In this document: one piece after another, positions 33,185-45,800 of the stretch
Position numbering within the stretch: position 1 is the first letter of the stretch
Layout: every line of letters starts with the position of its first letter
Assembly: GCA_949152475.1 (NCBI GenBank)
Contig: OX424560.1
Location: 20,337,106-20,401,105, forward strand
Direction: 5' to 3'
Source: Terebella lapidaria
Lineage: Eukaryota; Annelida; Polychaeta; Terebellida; Terebellidae
DNA: 64,000 nt
Program-made: the position numbers and the translations under genes
Notes under the pieces: generated by a model
The model's database searches: none
What the model saw: only the letters and a program-made list of their open reading frames with translations
Told to the model about the DNA's origin: nothing

Positions 33185-34200
33185 AAATTCCTTGTTGGTG
33201 AGATTTATCGGGTACCCAATACCAATGAACTTGTGTCAGTAGATAGATTTGAGGGGATTTCGAATGGTACCACTGCTTTCACGGGTGACGCCATGATTGG
33301 TTCGAACCAGAATTTCGACCATTTTGATTTAGAAAAACGTCCGAACACACGCGAATTACTTAATATATCTGTATTGAATGGATTTATTCCAATCGGCTCG
33401 AAGACGACACGTGTCACTTCCACGACGTCTATGTTGATTAATAACATTTATATACGCACGGGACAATTAGAACATATCAAATCGGGCACCATTGTCAAGA
33501 TATATCCAATCACTTACCAATTTTATTCTTCATTGGCAGCCAAATGATACTCAAGGGACAATCAATAAATATCACGCATAGAACCATGAATGATGATAAT
33601 TTCATTCAGTTAAAATTCAGCCAGGATCACCTGTCGGTAGATGGAGCATTAGTCAAATTTACTTAGTCTAAGTTCAGCTACAGATATGTGCCTGAAGTGT
33701 CCAAGACTATTTCAGACAAAAAATATATTTCGTGAACAATGGGTGACTCCCTCGCTAATAACTGTCCCAGCAGGCGCGAAAAACTTTACAGAACATGTAT
33801 GGGAAAACCAAAAGATAGTAGGGAAACCATCAAATACATCCAATATAACGATGTATATAACATAACCAAAAAGGTAGGCGAGCCAAAATAGTATACAGAT
33901 GATTTTGAGAATATGGAAATGACTACAAGCAAACGTGGAAATACTTTGTAATCAATAACATTATAAGGAAATCAACAAACAAACCCAATATTTCTGGAAC
34001 ATTCAGAATAGTGCAAATAATGTCGAAAGATCCTAGTTGTATAACAAATGAGTTTTTAAAGTATTTTTGTGAGATAAGCGTGAAATATGCTGATAAAATC
34101 ACCACCCCACTCAACCATTCCATCATTATTTGTGGCCAAAGAATACAAATTGTTTGTTTATGTCACCGACTGACCCTGGCGAAATTTCGAAATTAATTTC
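33185..34200 (+). pseudogene. Second LINE, degraded endonuclease and linker region
   Basis: A decayed APE-type endonuclease. YRVPNTNELVSVDRFEGIS is followed by QNFDHFDL, NISVLNGFIPIGSKTTRVTS and SMLINNIYIRTG, matching the TRVT-x-TSATLIDNIF signature. A linker fragment (VINNIIRKSTNKPNISGTFR, ITNEFLKYFCEISVKYADKI) ends near 34110. Several frame changes and stops are present. The RT part follows after an inserted fold-back element. Confidence 0.65.
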
Positions 34201-34260
34201 TTCCTTGAAACCAAAAGATAGTTCTGGACACACGATGGTATAAGCTTGAAGCTTTTAATA

Positions 34261-35204
34261 TATAAATGGTGACTGGTTTGGAGGGGAACACGGCGAAATG
34301 TTCCCCCGAGGAGACAATGTTGCCCGAGGCGAAGCCGAGGCTAACAATGTCTTTGAGGGGGAACATTTCGCCGTGTTACTCGACAAACCAGTCACCATTC
34401 ATTTTATTATACCAAATGTCACTTATGAATATAAGAGTCATTCAACAGTGGCGTTGAACAATTCCTTGGAGCAGTCAACAATGCAAACATTGTTGCCCGC
34501 TGCCACATTGTTGACCGGCACGGTGAGCTTAGAGGGGAATAGTGCAACATGTATCATGCTGAATAACCAATCAGCAACGTGGATTCTAACATGAGGTATA
34601 ATAAAATCACTTAGTTCATCTGTTGTTTGCCTATCAGTATTATTGTAAATAAATCAATCCAAATTATTATACCTCATGTTAGAATCCCTGTCGCTGATTG
34701 GTTTATGAGCATAATACCTTTTGCATTGTTCCCAATGAAGCCCACTGTGCCGGTGTAAAAGAAATTTACATCCTACGTAAAATAAGTCCCACAGACAAAT
34801 ATTCCTAGGAAATGTTGTCCAATGGGACAATATTCTCAGTAATATATGTCCGACGGACCTAATTACCTAGGAAAACATGTCCAGGGACATTTCCCTGGCA
34901 CTCATGTCCAGGCAGCTATTCCTGCTAGGAATATATGTCCGGGGGGACCTAAAATACATGGGACATACATTCCATTTACACGAGTCAACAATGTGGCAGT
35001 GGCAACAGTGTTTGCAATGTTGACCACTCCACAAATTGTTCACTGCCACGGTTGAAATTCATGATGACATTCGGCAAAATAAAATAAATGGTGACTGGTT
35101 TGTCGAGGATAATGGCAAAATGTTCCCCCTTGTCGCTTTGGGCAACATTGTCTCCTCGGGGGAGTATTTTGCCATTGTCCCCGACAAACCAGTCACCATT
35201 TATA
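34261..35204. mobile_element. Fold-back (long inverted repeat) element inserted in the second LINE
   Basis: The outermost 20 bp, TATAAATGGTGACTGGTTTG, return as the exact complement at 35185-35204. Each end (34264-34400 and 35086-35205) is itself a hairpin beginning and ending with the same GGTGACTGGTTTG word. The inner parts also pair: GATTCTAACATGAGGTATAATAA near 34582-34604 returns in complement near 34668-34690, and the AACAATGTGGCAG blocks pair further out. No coding capacity. Confidence 0.75.
34754..34983. mobile_element. Small element nested in the right arm of the fold-back element
   Basis: The right arm contains 230 bp that the left arm lacks. In the left arm CATTGTTGAC runs directly into CGGCAC (about 34507-34522). 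In the right arm GTGCCGG (to 34753) is separated from GTCAACAATG (from 34984). The insert starts TGTAAAAGAAATTTACATCC and ends CCATTTACACGA, with TGTAAA/TTTACA ends and repeated ATGTCC/GGACAT words. Confidence 0.6.
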
Positions 35205-35254
35205 TAGTGGAATTGTGCTAATAGATACGAAAATTGCTACGGTTATACCGATAT

Positions 35255-36510
35255 ATATATAAAAGCGAAAATAAAACCGAAATAGGTAACTATCGACCTA
35301 TATCTCTACTGCCCGCAATATGAAAAATACTAGAAAAAGCAGTTCATCACTGGCTTTATTCCTTCTGGATAAAAAATCACATACTATTTGACAATCACTA
35401 TGGTTTCCGACCCAGGCATTCCACAATTGATGCAGTATTTGTACTTTCAAATGATATCAATAAATCATTAGAAAAGGAATAAATTGCACTGTCCATATTT
35501 CTGGACCTCTCCAAGTGTTTCGACACCACTGACCACAAAATTATGCCATAAAACTTGGTTATGATGGTGTTCGTGGCGTGGTTCAGGATCTATCTGACTG
35601 ATCGTTATCAATTTGTGATGTATGGCGGAGAGCATTCTACCGATCAAGGAGACTCCTGTGGTGTACGCAGGGTTCTGTTCTGGGTCCCCTCCATTTTGTT
35701 TTATACACAAATTATCTTCCCAATATTCTGAGATATTCTCGATGTATACTGTTCGCTGATGATATGACGCTTTATTATACATCGACTGATATCACTCATC
35801 TCTGCTCCAGTATGGTTTGCTGCAAATAAATGATCGCTTAACGTGCAGAAAAATAACTTATATTTTGCTATATTTCAAAAGTTATATAAAACAGCAAAGA
35901 CTAGGCTCAGGAACAATCAACAGGGTGACAGTGTACGGGGTTTCTAGGAATTTATGTTGACGAATCATTTGATTGGAACAAGCAAATTAATTATGTATGC
36001 CGCAAAATATGTAGCGAATCATTTGCAATTACTGCATCAAAACGTATCTTATCCTCGAAAAACCTTCGACTCCTATACTTCTCACTGGTACATCCACCAT
36101 TGCCTTATGGTTTAACACTATGGGGATCTGCAACTAAATCCAAGTTGCATAGAGTAGCGACTGTGCAAAAATAGGTGAGTCCGTAATCTCATGAAAGCAC
36201 CATACAATTCTCGTGCAACTCCTCTATAAAAAAAAGAATATATCTAAGCTCTCAGATCTGTACAGTATTCAACTAGAAAAACTGATGTTTCGTTTTCATA
36301 ACCGAAGCCTGCCACCACCCTTATTCACTACGTTCACTGCAAATGATTGTGTACATGGACACAACAACCATCAACGAAGTGATCCGCATATCGAATCGAA
36401 TAATATAGCCAGAGCTTATACATGTAAATGGTTCAGTTTTCAAGGTCCAAAACCGTGGCTTACTCTTCCATTATTGATACAAACATTGAAATAAATAGTA
36501 ATGTCCAATG
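35255..36510 (+). pseudogene. Second LINE, degraded reverse-transcriptase region
   Basis: RT remnants in several frames: GNYRPISLLP near 35286, a GSVLGPLL-like block near 35660-35690, and the catalytic FADDMTLYY at about 35751-35777. A C-terminal piece (LSDLYSIQLEKLMFRFHNRS, 36213-36494) follows. Multiple stops and frameshifts. Probably the continuation of the copy starting at 33185, minus a deleted segment. Confidence 0.7.
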
Positions 36511-37594
36511 CGTAATATACGTAACTACTATATAGATACGTCCTAATTACGATAACCTGATCCATTCAATAAATAAGTGAATCAATATAGGTGTGAGTAT
36601 GGAAAAAGATGCAGCACAACATCAAGATTATGTGAGCATCTTCCTAATACATATTAAATGTTTCATACACAGGTTTGCCTATCATAATATTCCCTAAACA
36701 AATCAGTTTCAGCGCTGAGAATATCTACTATAACCATGCTGACAGTAAAAAGTCCAATGACAGTATCTCGCAGCACTCATATAATGGCATTTGGGCAATA
36801 ACTGAACATTGGATTTCTCTTACAATCTCATCATAATGTTAAAATCACATCATAAATGTTCAAACAACAGATCATCAAATTTATGTACCCCCAACATGTC
36901 GAACACTTTCTACTGGCATAGATGGAACAAGTGTGACGAAATAGCGTTCTACCGGCTGCTATTAAGCCGACAGGATTGGATATTGCGATATATGCTGTGC
37001 AAAACACAAACAAATAGTCCGACGTTCTTTCAATAATCTGGGTTTTATTTGGATGATCAAGTCCGATGAACGATCACGGCATTCACACACGTAAATCCCA
37101 AATATAGTCCGATATCTTCACTAAGTGTGATATAATATAATTTCTTCTAAGTTTCTTCTTAATTTCGTGTAACTCTCATTATTGTATCTTCTTGAATCTA
37201 GTACTCTCGAAGTCTAAAGCACAAGTGTGGGAAATTGCGGGACCATGTGGTGAGTGTCTAGAAGTTTCCTGCTTCGTGGGGCGGATGTTGTGTGTGATAG
37301 GAGGTTGAATGTGATGTCATGTCTGGGTAGACGTGGTTTGATGTCTGGAAATGTTGTGATTGGTGGAAGTGTGCTGAGTGACGTCGTTTGCAGAGTTGTT
37401 TACATGTGGTGCGGTGGCTAAGACGGTGTGTTTTGTATGACGTAAGGTGAGTCTGTGCGGGGGCGGTGAATAAATATTCTACACAAGTAAGTCAAAAATA
37501 CAATGGTAACAAGTTGGACTCATAATTTTATTTTGATTCTGATCTTAGCAACTAAGTAAGAAACTACTGATCACTCATCAATCTGATGCATCTG
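36511..37594. other. Intergenic; nothing recognised
   Basis: AT-rich up to about 37200, then a GT-rich stretch (37220-37470). No ORF with recognisable motifs. Confidence 0.35.
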
Positions 37595-38035
37595 CTGATA
37601 TGTCTGAGTATGATAGAGGTCAGAACACGGGGCCACGCACCGAGCCATGCCACACGTCGCGCATTCGTAGCGTGATTTTTTTCGTCGCCGCGGTGCTCGC
37701 TCCCCTGCCTCCTTCGGGCAGTTGACTCACAGCACTCAACACATCGCCTAGTTGGGGTTGGTTTTCTCTGTGTGGGAAGGATATGTCTCATTGAGTGTCG
37801 GGCAGTAAGGCGCTGCAGGGGAGCGTTCAACCGAAGACGCCCTGCAGCACCACGTGTCAACCCGGCGTGCTCTACGAGCCCCAACACCAGCTCCTCGATG
37901 ATCTGCACTTGTGTCACTGGCTTTTCTATGCTCTTTGAGTCATCGCTTCTTGTGATGCCATACTATGACACATTTTGGTCATTCTTGTCGACCCCATTCA
38001 TCTTGGTATCATACTCCTCATTGATGGCTGGCACA
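37595..38035 (-). pseudogene. piggyBac-type transposase, C-terminal remnant
   Basis: On the minus strand the DNA reads EEYDTKMNGVDKNDQNVS, which matches the MGGVD-x-x-DQ block around the last catalytic Asp of piggyBac transposases. A stop follows, then VTQVQIIEELVLGLVEHAG, RLTARH and PTRRCVECC. After a frameshift come YECATCGMARCVAPCSDLYH, the C-terminal Cys-rich finger of this family. Stops and at least one indel show it is dead. The N-terminal half is not visible upstream. Confidence 0.7.
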
Positions 38036-38126
38036 GGTACAGCCACACCTAGGATGCAGACAAAAAATTGTACTAAATGTATACATGTAAACGGAGCCCC
38101 CGAGGGGACACAACCGAGAGTGAAAT

Positions 38127-38245
38127 TTTTTTTTCGCGTTCCTTCTCGATCTTTTCGCGTTCGAACACGTTATTTTTGCGTTCCCTAATGATCTTTTTGT
38201 GTCGAACGCGATCTTTTCGCATTCTCTCACGATCTTTTTTGCCCA
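38127..38245. repeat. Imperfect tandem repeat CGCGTTC...GATCTTTT
   Basis: About five copies of a ~25-bp unit: a CGCGTTC or CGCATTC word, a variable CTCACGAT-like middle, then CTTTTT. It is adjacent to the piggyBac remnant. No coding sense. Confidence 0.55.
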
Positions 38246-39890
38246 CCAGCTTTACGCAAGATGTTTTCAGTGTATTCCGGGATAATAGACAGACAGGTAT
38301 ATTTATATATCCCAGTAGGAGCTAGGTCAAAAATACGACAACAGATTGTCATTGGATATAGAGTTCTAATAATGGCATGCCCAAATTGGAGAATCACACC
38401 CAAGTTTTACCACCTGGGATGAAAAAAGCGCCTTATAGATTTATGTTTCACAGATGTATTTTATTGGCCAAGTGATGTAATCATCCAGTTCTTTGGAACA
38501 AAATCATCCTGCATCAACAACAAACATTTTGGCTTAGGAGTCTATTACGTGGTTTCTACATGCCATACCAGCGTATCAAATGTGTCAATAATTGGTGTTA
38601 GTATGTCCATCGCAATAAGGGACATTAACAGGGGCGTTGACAATAATGACTTCGGGATATAAGAGTTTGCTATGAGGGCAGCTCCAAAATTGTCATTTTC
38701 ATCATTACGAGCAATTCAGTGTTGTTTTGGTGCAGTTTCTAAAAATGAAGACACAAATATTTGTTTTAAGCTAAAGTGGGGGGATGGGAGTGTAGTGGAC
38801 CTAGTGGCTGCCTCTGAATATTTCTTGTATACTACAGTAATTTGGTGAAGAAGGAACTATTCTATCTGAGATCATTATGTTATTCCCATTCAGGTCTACA
38901 AAGTCCTACAAATGTCTCAATCCTTATTTTAGCACACGCTCATGTGACCGTTATGATTTCTGACATACAGCACAACTCAATTGTCTCAATCCTTATTTTA
39001 GCACACTCTCATGTGACCGTTATGATTTCAGACATACAGCACAACTCAATTTTGGTGACATACATGATAACACCACAATTCAAAGCGGATACTACTCGTT
39101 CAACAGAAAAACTATGAGATAATATTTATGAATAGATATGGTGTAAGAATATGTCATTTGTAATTCTTGCAAACGCATTCCTAATATGCATTGATGATAG
39201 AGAAAGGTATCAGGACATGACCAAATCTTGTGTGAGAAAGTACTCCAAACTTGGAACTTCTGCTGTTGTTACTCCAAACTAAATTTTGTGATTTTTGCAC
39301 AGATAGAACGACCTTTCTCTCGTGTCAATATTAGTGATATTTCCGTTAGAGTTTTACCTTATCGTCCTTAAGATCTGTTTGGCAATCACTGTTTTCAAGC
39401 CATTTTCAGGTAAACCAAAAAGTTTCTGCCTTTGAAAACGTTTTTATTGAACACCTAGAGTGCCTCACAAACTCAAGTGGGAGGCTATATGTGTGTGTTT
39501 GCGTGGGGACCTTGAGTTTGACCTTCGAGGACCGCGAGCAGTCAAAACGACCATTTAAGTAAAATATTACCATTTTGAGACTACTTTTCTCCGGTATCCT
39601 TCTCTAACCCTTTGACTAATTTTTATGTACGCGAATACGTCATAATGGTCGATATGGGATACATCTGTGGTGCGAAGCTGAATACCACATAAACACAATG
39701 CTAACACATTTTCACAGTTATTCAGTCTAGTTGAAAATACTTGACGTCTATTAATGTTTATTTTGGTTTTAAGAGTCATTATTGTGATTAATATCTTGTC
39801 GACGTGTGCATAGCTCACGACAGTGGTAGATGCAGCTGATGCGTTTAGCATTATATATATATATGTTTGGAACAAACAAAACAAACTCTG
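38246..39890. other. Intergenic; includes a 69-bp tandem duplication
   Basis: A 69-bp unit (TGTCTCAATCCTTATTTTAG...) occurs at 38913 and again at 38982 with two or three changes. Nothing else is recognised before the 3' end of gene A. Confidence 0.5.
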
Positions 39891-42800
39891 ATTTGTATGC
39901 TATGATTATATATTTATTTATCATCTTTAAACATGTATTTCTTCTTGACAAGCCATCGTCAAGCAGAAGTGGTTAAAGGAACAGCGCTGTCAATCCAAGA
40001 GAACTACGGAGCCGGTATATATTCTCCTGCAAAAAAAAACACCGAATGTGCTTTAAGTCGTTCATTAAACCAACCAGTGAATCAGATCATTTCTCAAGAT
40101 GGTTGATATACAAAATGTAGTACACTCTCCTCAATACGTTTTTCTGCTATCATCCGCTCATCAGGTTTAGTTATCTGATAATCTTTCAAACATTATTTTG
40201 CTGATATTGTGCATACTTTGGTGCTACATAACTGATTTCACTTGACATTACCTGATGCTTCTCCGCAGGCCTGGCATCCACATGTGTCGAACATCATGAT
40301 CTCGACCTCCCGAGGAGTCTGACCACACATCAGTGTGATTGTCTGGTAGGATCCTGTGCCACTACAACACTTACAGTCCTTCTCGTGGCTCTCCGCCTGG
40401 TTGGATAAAATTGTGAAATGTGATACTTGGTATTTCGTAATATTATGATTATTGTAGCTTCCGAATCTTCCCTAGATTTTGCATTGGATAATCGATGGCT
40501 GCCCATGATATATGCCTTCTGCTTTGAGTTTGTGAAAGTGCTAGATATTTTCAATTTGCCTTTGACCATTCACACAATTTTTAAGTGTGGAAATGCATGT
40601 CTAAAAGATGTTTACATATGTTCACATTGGGTGATTAATATGAACAAATTATATATGCCGTAACTGGTCAAAGTGCTCGAGAATTTAACAATGTCATTTG
40701 CCATCCCACTACCATAACATCACATACGAACTAAAACATAGGCAGCCATAATTATTTGCGACGCTATTGTGAAATGTAAATATTTTTGTATGTACATACC
40801 CTATTGCCTGAGATGAAGCGAACGGTGCTGGAGTCCTTGCTGTGACAGCTGCCCTCGCAGTATGTGACGGTGATCGGCTGGGGGCTTACACAGAGTTGTC
40901 CAAACTCGTCATACATAGACACTGTCTCCTCAGCACCATACAACTGACAGGTGCCCTGAGGTAGTGGAACTGTTGGGATGGTGGGGAGATGAGAAGCTTA
41001 ATTTGAGAAATGAAGTTACAGGTGGGTTTATTTGTCAATAATGATAACAATGTACATATAGACTGTAGGATCTTACAACATGTTCAATTACATACCAGTT
41101 GGTTGTGTTGTCTGGATGGTTGACGTATCTGTGGTCGCTGTTAGGTGGAGCAAGTAAAGAAAACATGAACCTTTATGACCATTCACCATTAATTTCAACT
41201 CACTTCATTAACACAATTCAAATCACAGAATTCAAAGCAGTTGTTGTTTGTACATACAGCATTGTTCCATGTAGCAGGGTCTAGTCATCGTGTCAGAGCC
41301 ATTGCAGGGAGGTCCGCCACACTGTGGACTAGGGTTCGTACACTCTCTCGTCCTAGTCTCCACTCCCTCGCCGCAGGTGACGTTACATGCTGACCACTCC
41401 TCCCAATCCGACCATCCACCAGCAACTGGGGTTGGGAGGGGGAGGAGACGGGTGGGAATATATTATTTAATTTGCTGTTGTAGATACAAATATTGAATAT
41501 TTGGTATCATTGTATGGACAAAGATTGTGTTTTACATTTGATATTATTCGTACCATAAGCTCCATCCTTGGCCAAGCACTTGTATTCCAGATCATCATCG
41601 CAGATGCTGCAAAAACAATTATTAGTATCGTGTTACTTTGATATTAGTGTATCTAGTATCCAGTATATTTTCCTAGTCAGACCATGGAATTTTCTTCAGA
41701 ATTTCAAAATACAAAGTACCAGTATTCGCAGTCATCCTCTGATATCTGGTCGCCAGGGTTGTAGGATGTCCCATTGTGAATGCAGACGGGGCAAGGGTCG
41801 AGGTCACAGGGCTGCTCCTCCGACTCGGCAGCAGGACAGATGTCACCTCCGTTAGATGCCTCAGGGAAACCGGGGTATCTGGTAGTATGAATGTGCGGTT
41901 TTACGGACACTACTTATGAAAAAGGTTGCTGGGAAGCACAATTTGTTTATTCAAAATGTGAAAATTGTGTGCTATTGTACACTGCTTGACCGAGGTGCTA
42001 TAAGAATATACTCAGGATGTGTAGGGTACATTTTAGGTCTATATCCATTTATACTATATCTGCTTGTGATTTAGCATGTTGGTGTGCCTTGCTTACCGGT
42101 GTCTGTACTGTTTGCCAACACCACAGGATCCGGTACATTCTCCCCACGGTGTCCATTCCGACATGCCACAATCCACTGTAAAAAATTGGAATATGCTAAC
42201 TTGCTGTATGGTGTAAAATCTATTGGTGATGATATTTGATATAATATCATATGGTGTATGGTGTTCAATGGTATATTTTGTTGTATTGATTATATTGGTT
42301 TCATTATTACCTTTGCAGTCCTTCTGTGTGCACTCGTAGACACCCATGTTGCATTCACTGTATTAAAATAAAATACAGTAAAATTACATTCCTCAAAGAG
42401 CAATACCTGATTTATGTGCTTCAAATTATATTTTCTAAGAGTACAATATTTAAGCCCTAACCTCCAAATCACATATTTCAATAACCATCGTTTTATATTA
42501 AACTTGTCAATTTATTTTGGTATTTTTTGTTCATCAAAAACACCATCATCCTCTTACCATATCTCGCACTCAGTCCCGACTGTGCCTGGTTCTACCACGA
42601 CGTCGCCGTTGGGACCAGTGTAGCAGGGACACTCGGCCACGTCCACACAGTCTCCCGCATCATCCTCCACTTGACCAGCTGGACAGTGGCAGGCAGCCTC
42701 GCAAGCATCCGGCAGTACACAGGCATCAGGGAAAGCATGGTCTCGGCATGTTAGAGGGCAGTGGTTGATTGACTCACAGTCTTCGACCCATACGCGTCCG

Positions 42801-45800
42801 TCTTTACACGTTTCTGGATTGTTGTTTTGTGTGTGGTTTTAATGGATGTGTGATTATGGTTAGGTGTATTAACTCAGAGGCTACATGTATTTTTTTAATG
42901 TAATTGAATGGAATGTTCTAGAGATATATGGTTAACTAAATATATAGTGTGATACAGCGATTTATCATACATTCATAAATGCATGGCTAGCGCATTTTGG
43001 ACCAGAATCTGAAATTACCTTCAGGGCAAATGTTGTCGTTGCACTCCTCCACTTCTAATGGCGATCCGTCACAGTGACAACCCGTGTCTGAGTTGATACA
43101 AGTTCTGCGTCGCGTCTTTGTACCAGTACCACATGGTTTTGTACAGTTTTCCCAGTCTCCCCACGGGCTCCAGTAGCATTCCACTGTAATGACATGGGAT
43201 ATCAGTGGGTTGATGCAGAATTTTAGGTTATGGAATTAGGTTATGGATAATTCACTTTATGGAATTAAGTGAATATGTTAAGTGAATATGTTCATTAAGT
43301 GAATATGAATTAAGTGTATATGAATTTTATATACACCTGTGATATTAGGTGGGCTTCGGAATATCCAATGAATACTTACCGATACAAGGTTTTTCATTGT
43401 TGCATGGCTTTGTTTCTACACTCTCAGTCTCGTTGCATGGAACTCCACCATTTTTGGCTGGATTCATGGTCCTAGATCTTGTCTGGATTCCGGCCCCGCA
43501 TGTGGCACTGCACTCCGTCCATGGTCCCCAGTCATTCCAAGTACAATCCTCAGCGCAATACACCTTGCTGTACTGGATTCCCTCCTCCTTGCATGAGCTG
43601 TGGGACCACATATGTACATGTAGTATCGTTTGTATTTGTCTACTAAATTGCCTAGTATTGAATTGTGGATGCTGGAATTTGCTTACCAAACATTGCAGGT
43701 ACCAATGAGATGCACCACCACGTCTTGGTCGATGTGGTCATTTAGCTGTACCTCCTCTCCTCTCTGCATTCCCTCGATTTCGTTGTATTCTATCCACCCC
43801 ACTGGTGTATCTGGATTGCTTGGCACAGATACACCCGGAACGTTAGCGAGATCCTCGCCGGTTATGATGCAAACCCCTGAGGCTGATAGACACATGACAA
43901 TGACTCTCTGGCACACATTATACACACAATTTGTTAAGATGGAATCCTAAGCGCCAATATCATATATAATTTAACAAATGAAGAAATGATTTAAAATATT
44001 TTCCAGTGGAGTTCTACAAACAAGGAATGTCAGATATGCAATATATTGTACTTTACCAGGCGTGGTGAGTTGATTTGTGGAAGACAATTGTGAAGTGGTT
44101 GATGCAGATGTTGTTGTTGCAGCCGTTGATGGCTGAGATGTTGTTGGTGCAGCAGTTGTTGGCTGAGATGTCGTTGGTGCAGCAGTTGTTGGCTGAGATG
44201 TTGTTGGTGCAGCAGTTGTTGGCTGAGATGTTGTTATTGCAGCAGTTGTTGTTGCAGCAGTTGTTGGTGCAGCAGTTGTAGGCTGCGATGTTTTTGGTGC
44301 AGCAGTAGTTGGCCCAGATGTTGTTGGTGTGGCAGTTGTTGGCTGAGAGGTTGTTGGTGCAGTAGTTGTTGGCTGAGATGTTGTTGGTGCAGCAGTTGTT
44401 GGCTGATATGTTGTTGGTGCAGCAGTTGTTGGCTGATATGTTGTTGGTGTAGCAGTTGTTGGCTGAGATGTTGTTGGTGCAGCAGTTGTTGGCTGAGATG
44501 TTGTTGGTGCAGCAGTTGTTGGTGCAGCAGTTGTTGGCTGAGATGTTGTTGGTGCAGCAGTTGATGGCTCAGATGTTGTTGGCACAGCAGTTGTTGGCTG
44601 AGATGTTGTTGGTGCAGCAGTTGTTGGTGCAGCACTTGATGGCTGAGATGTTGTTGGTGCAGCAGTTCTTGGCTGAGATGTTGTTGGTGCAGCAGTTGAT
44701 GCCTGAGATGTTGTTGGTGCAGCATTTGTTGTCTGACTTGTTGTTGGTGCAGCACTTGTTGGCTGAGATGTTGTTGGTGCAGCAGTTGATGGCTGAGATG
44801 TTGTTGGTGCAGCCGTTGTTGGCTGAGATGTTGTTGGTGCAGCAGTTGTTGGTGCAGCCGTTGTTGGCTGAGATGTTGGTGGTGCAGCAGTTGTTGGTAC
44901 AGCAGTTGTTGGTGCAACAGTTGTTGGTGCAGCCGTTGTTGGCTGAGATGTTGTCAGTACAGCAGTTGTTGGTGCAGCAGTTGTTGGTGCAACAGTTGTT
45001 GGTGGAGCCGTTGTTGGTGCAACAGTTGTTGGTGCAGCCGTTGTTGGCTGAGATGTTGTTGGTGCAGCAGTTGTTGGTGCAGCCGTTGTTGGCTGAGATG
45101 TTGTTGGTGCAGCAGTTGTTGGTGCAGCAGTTGTTGGTGCAACAGTTGTTGGCTGAGATGTTGTTGGTGCAGCAGTTGTTGGTGCAGCCGTTGTTGGTGC
45201 AGCCGTTGTTGGCTGAGATGTTGTCGGTGCAGCAGTTGTTGTTGCAGCAGTTGTTGGTGCAGCAGTTGTAGGCTGAGATGTTTTTGGTGCAGCAGTTGTT
45301 GGCCCAGATGTTGTTGGCTGAGATGTTGTTGGTGCAGCAGTTGTTGGTGCAACAGTTGTTGCTGCAGCAGTTGTTGGCTCAGATGTTGTTGGTGCAGCAG
45401 TTGTTGGTGCAGCAGTTGATGGCTCAGATGTTGTTGGCACAGCAGTTGTTGGCTGATATGTTGTTGGTGCAGCAGTTGTTGGCGCAGCAGTTGATGGCTG
45501 AGATGTTGTTGGTGCAGCAGTTGATGGCTGAGATGTTGTTGGTGCAGTTGTTGGTGCAGCAGTTGATGGCTGCGATGTTGTTGGTGCAGCAGTTGTAGGC
45601 TGAGATGTTGTTGGTGCAGCATTTGTAGGCTGAGATGTTGTTGGTGCAGCAGTTGTTGTTTGACTTGTTGTTGGTGAAGCACTTGTTGGCTGAGATGTTG
45701 TTGGTGCAGCAGTTGATGGCTGAGATGTTGTTGATGCAGCCGTTGTTGGTGCAGCAGTTGTTGGTGCAACAGTTGTTGGTGCAACAGTTGTTGGTGCAAC

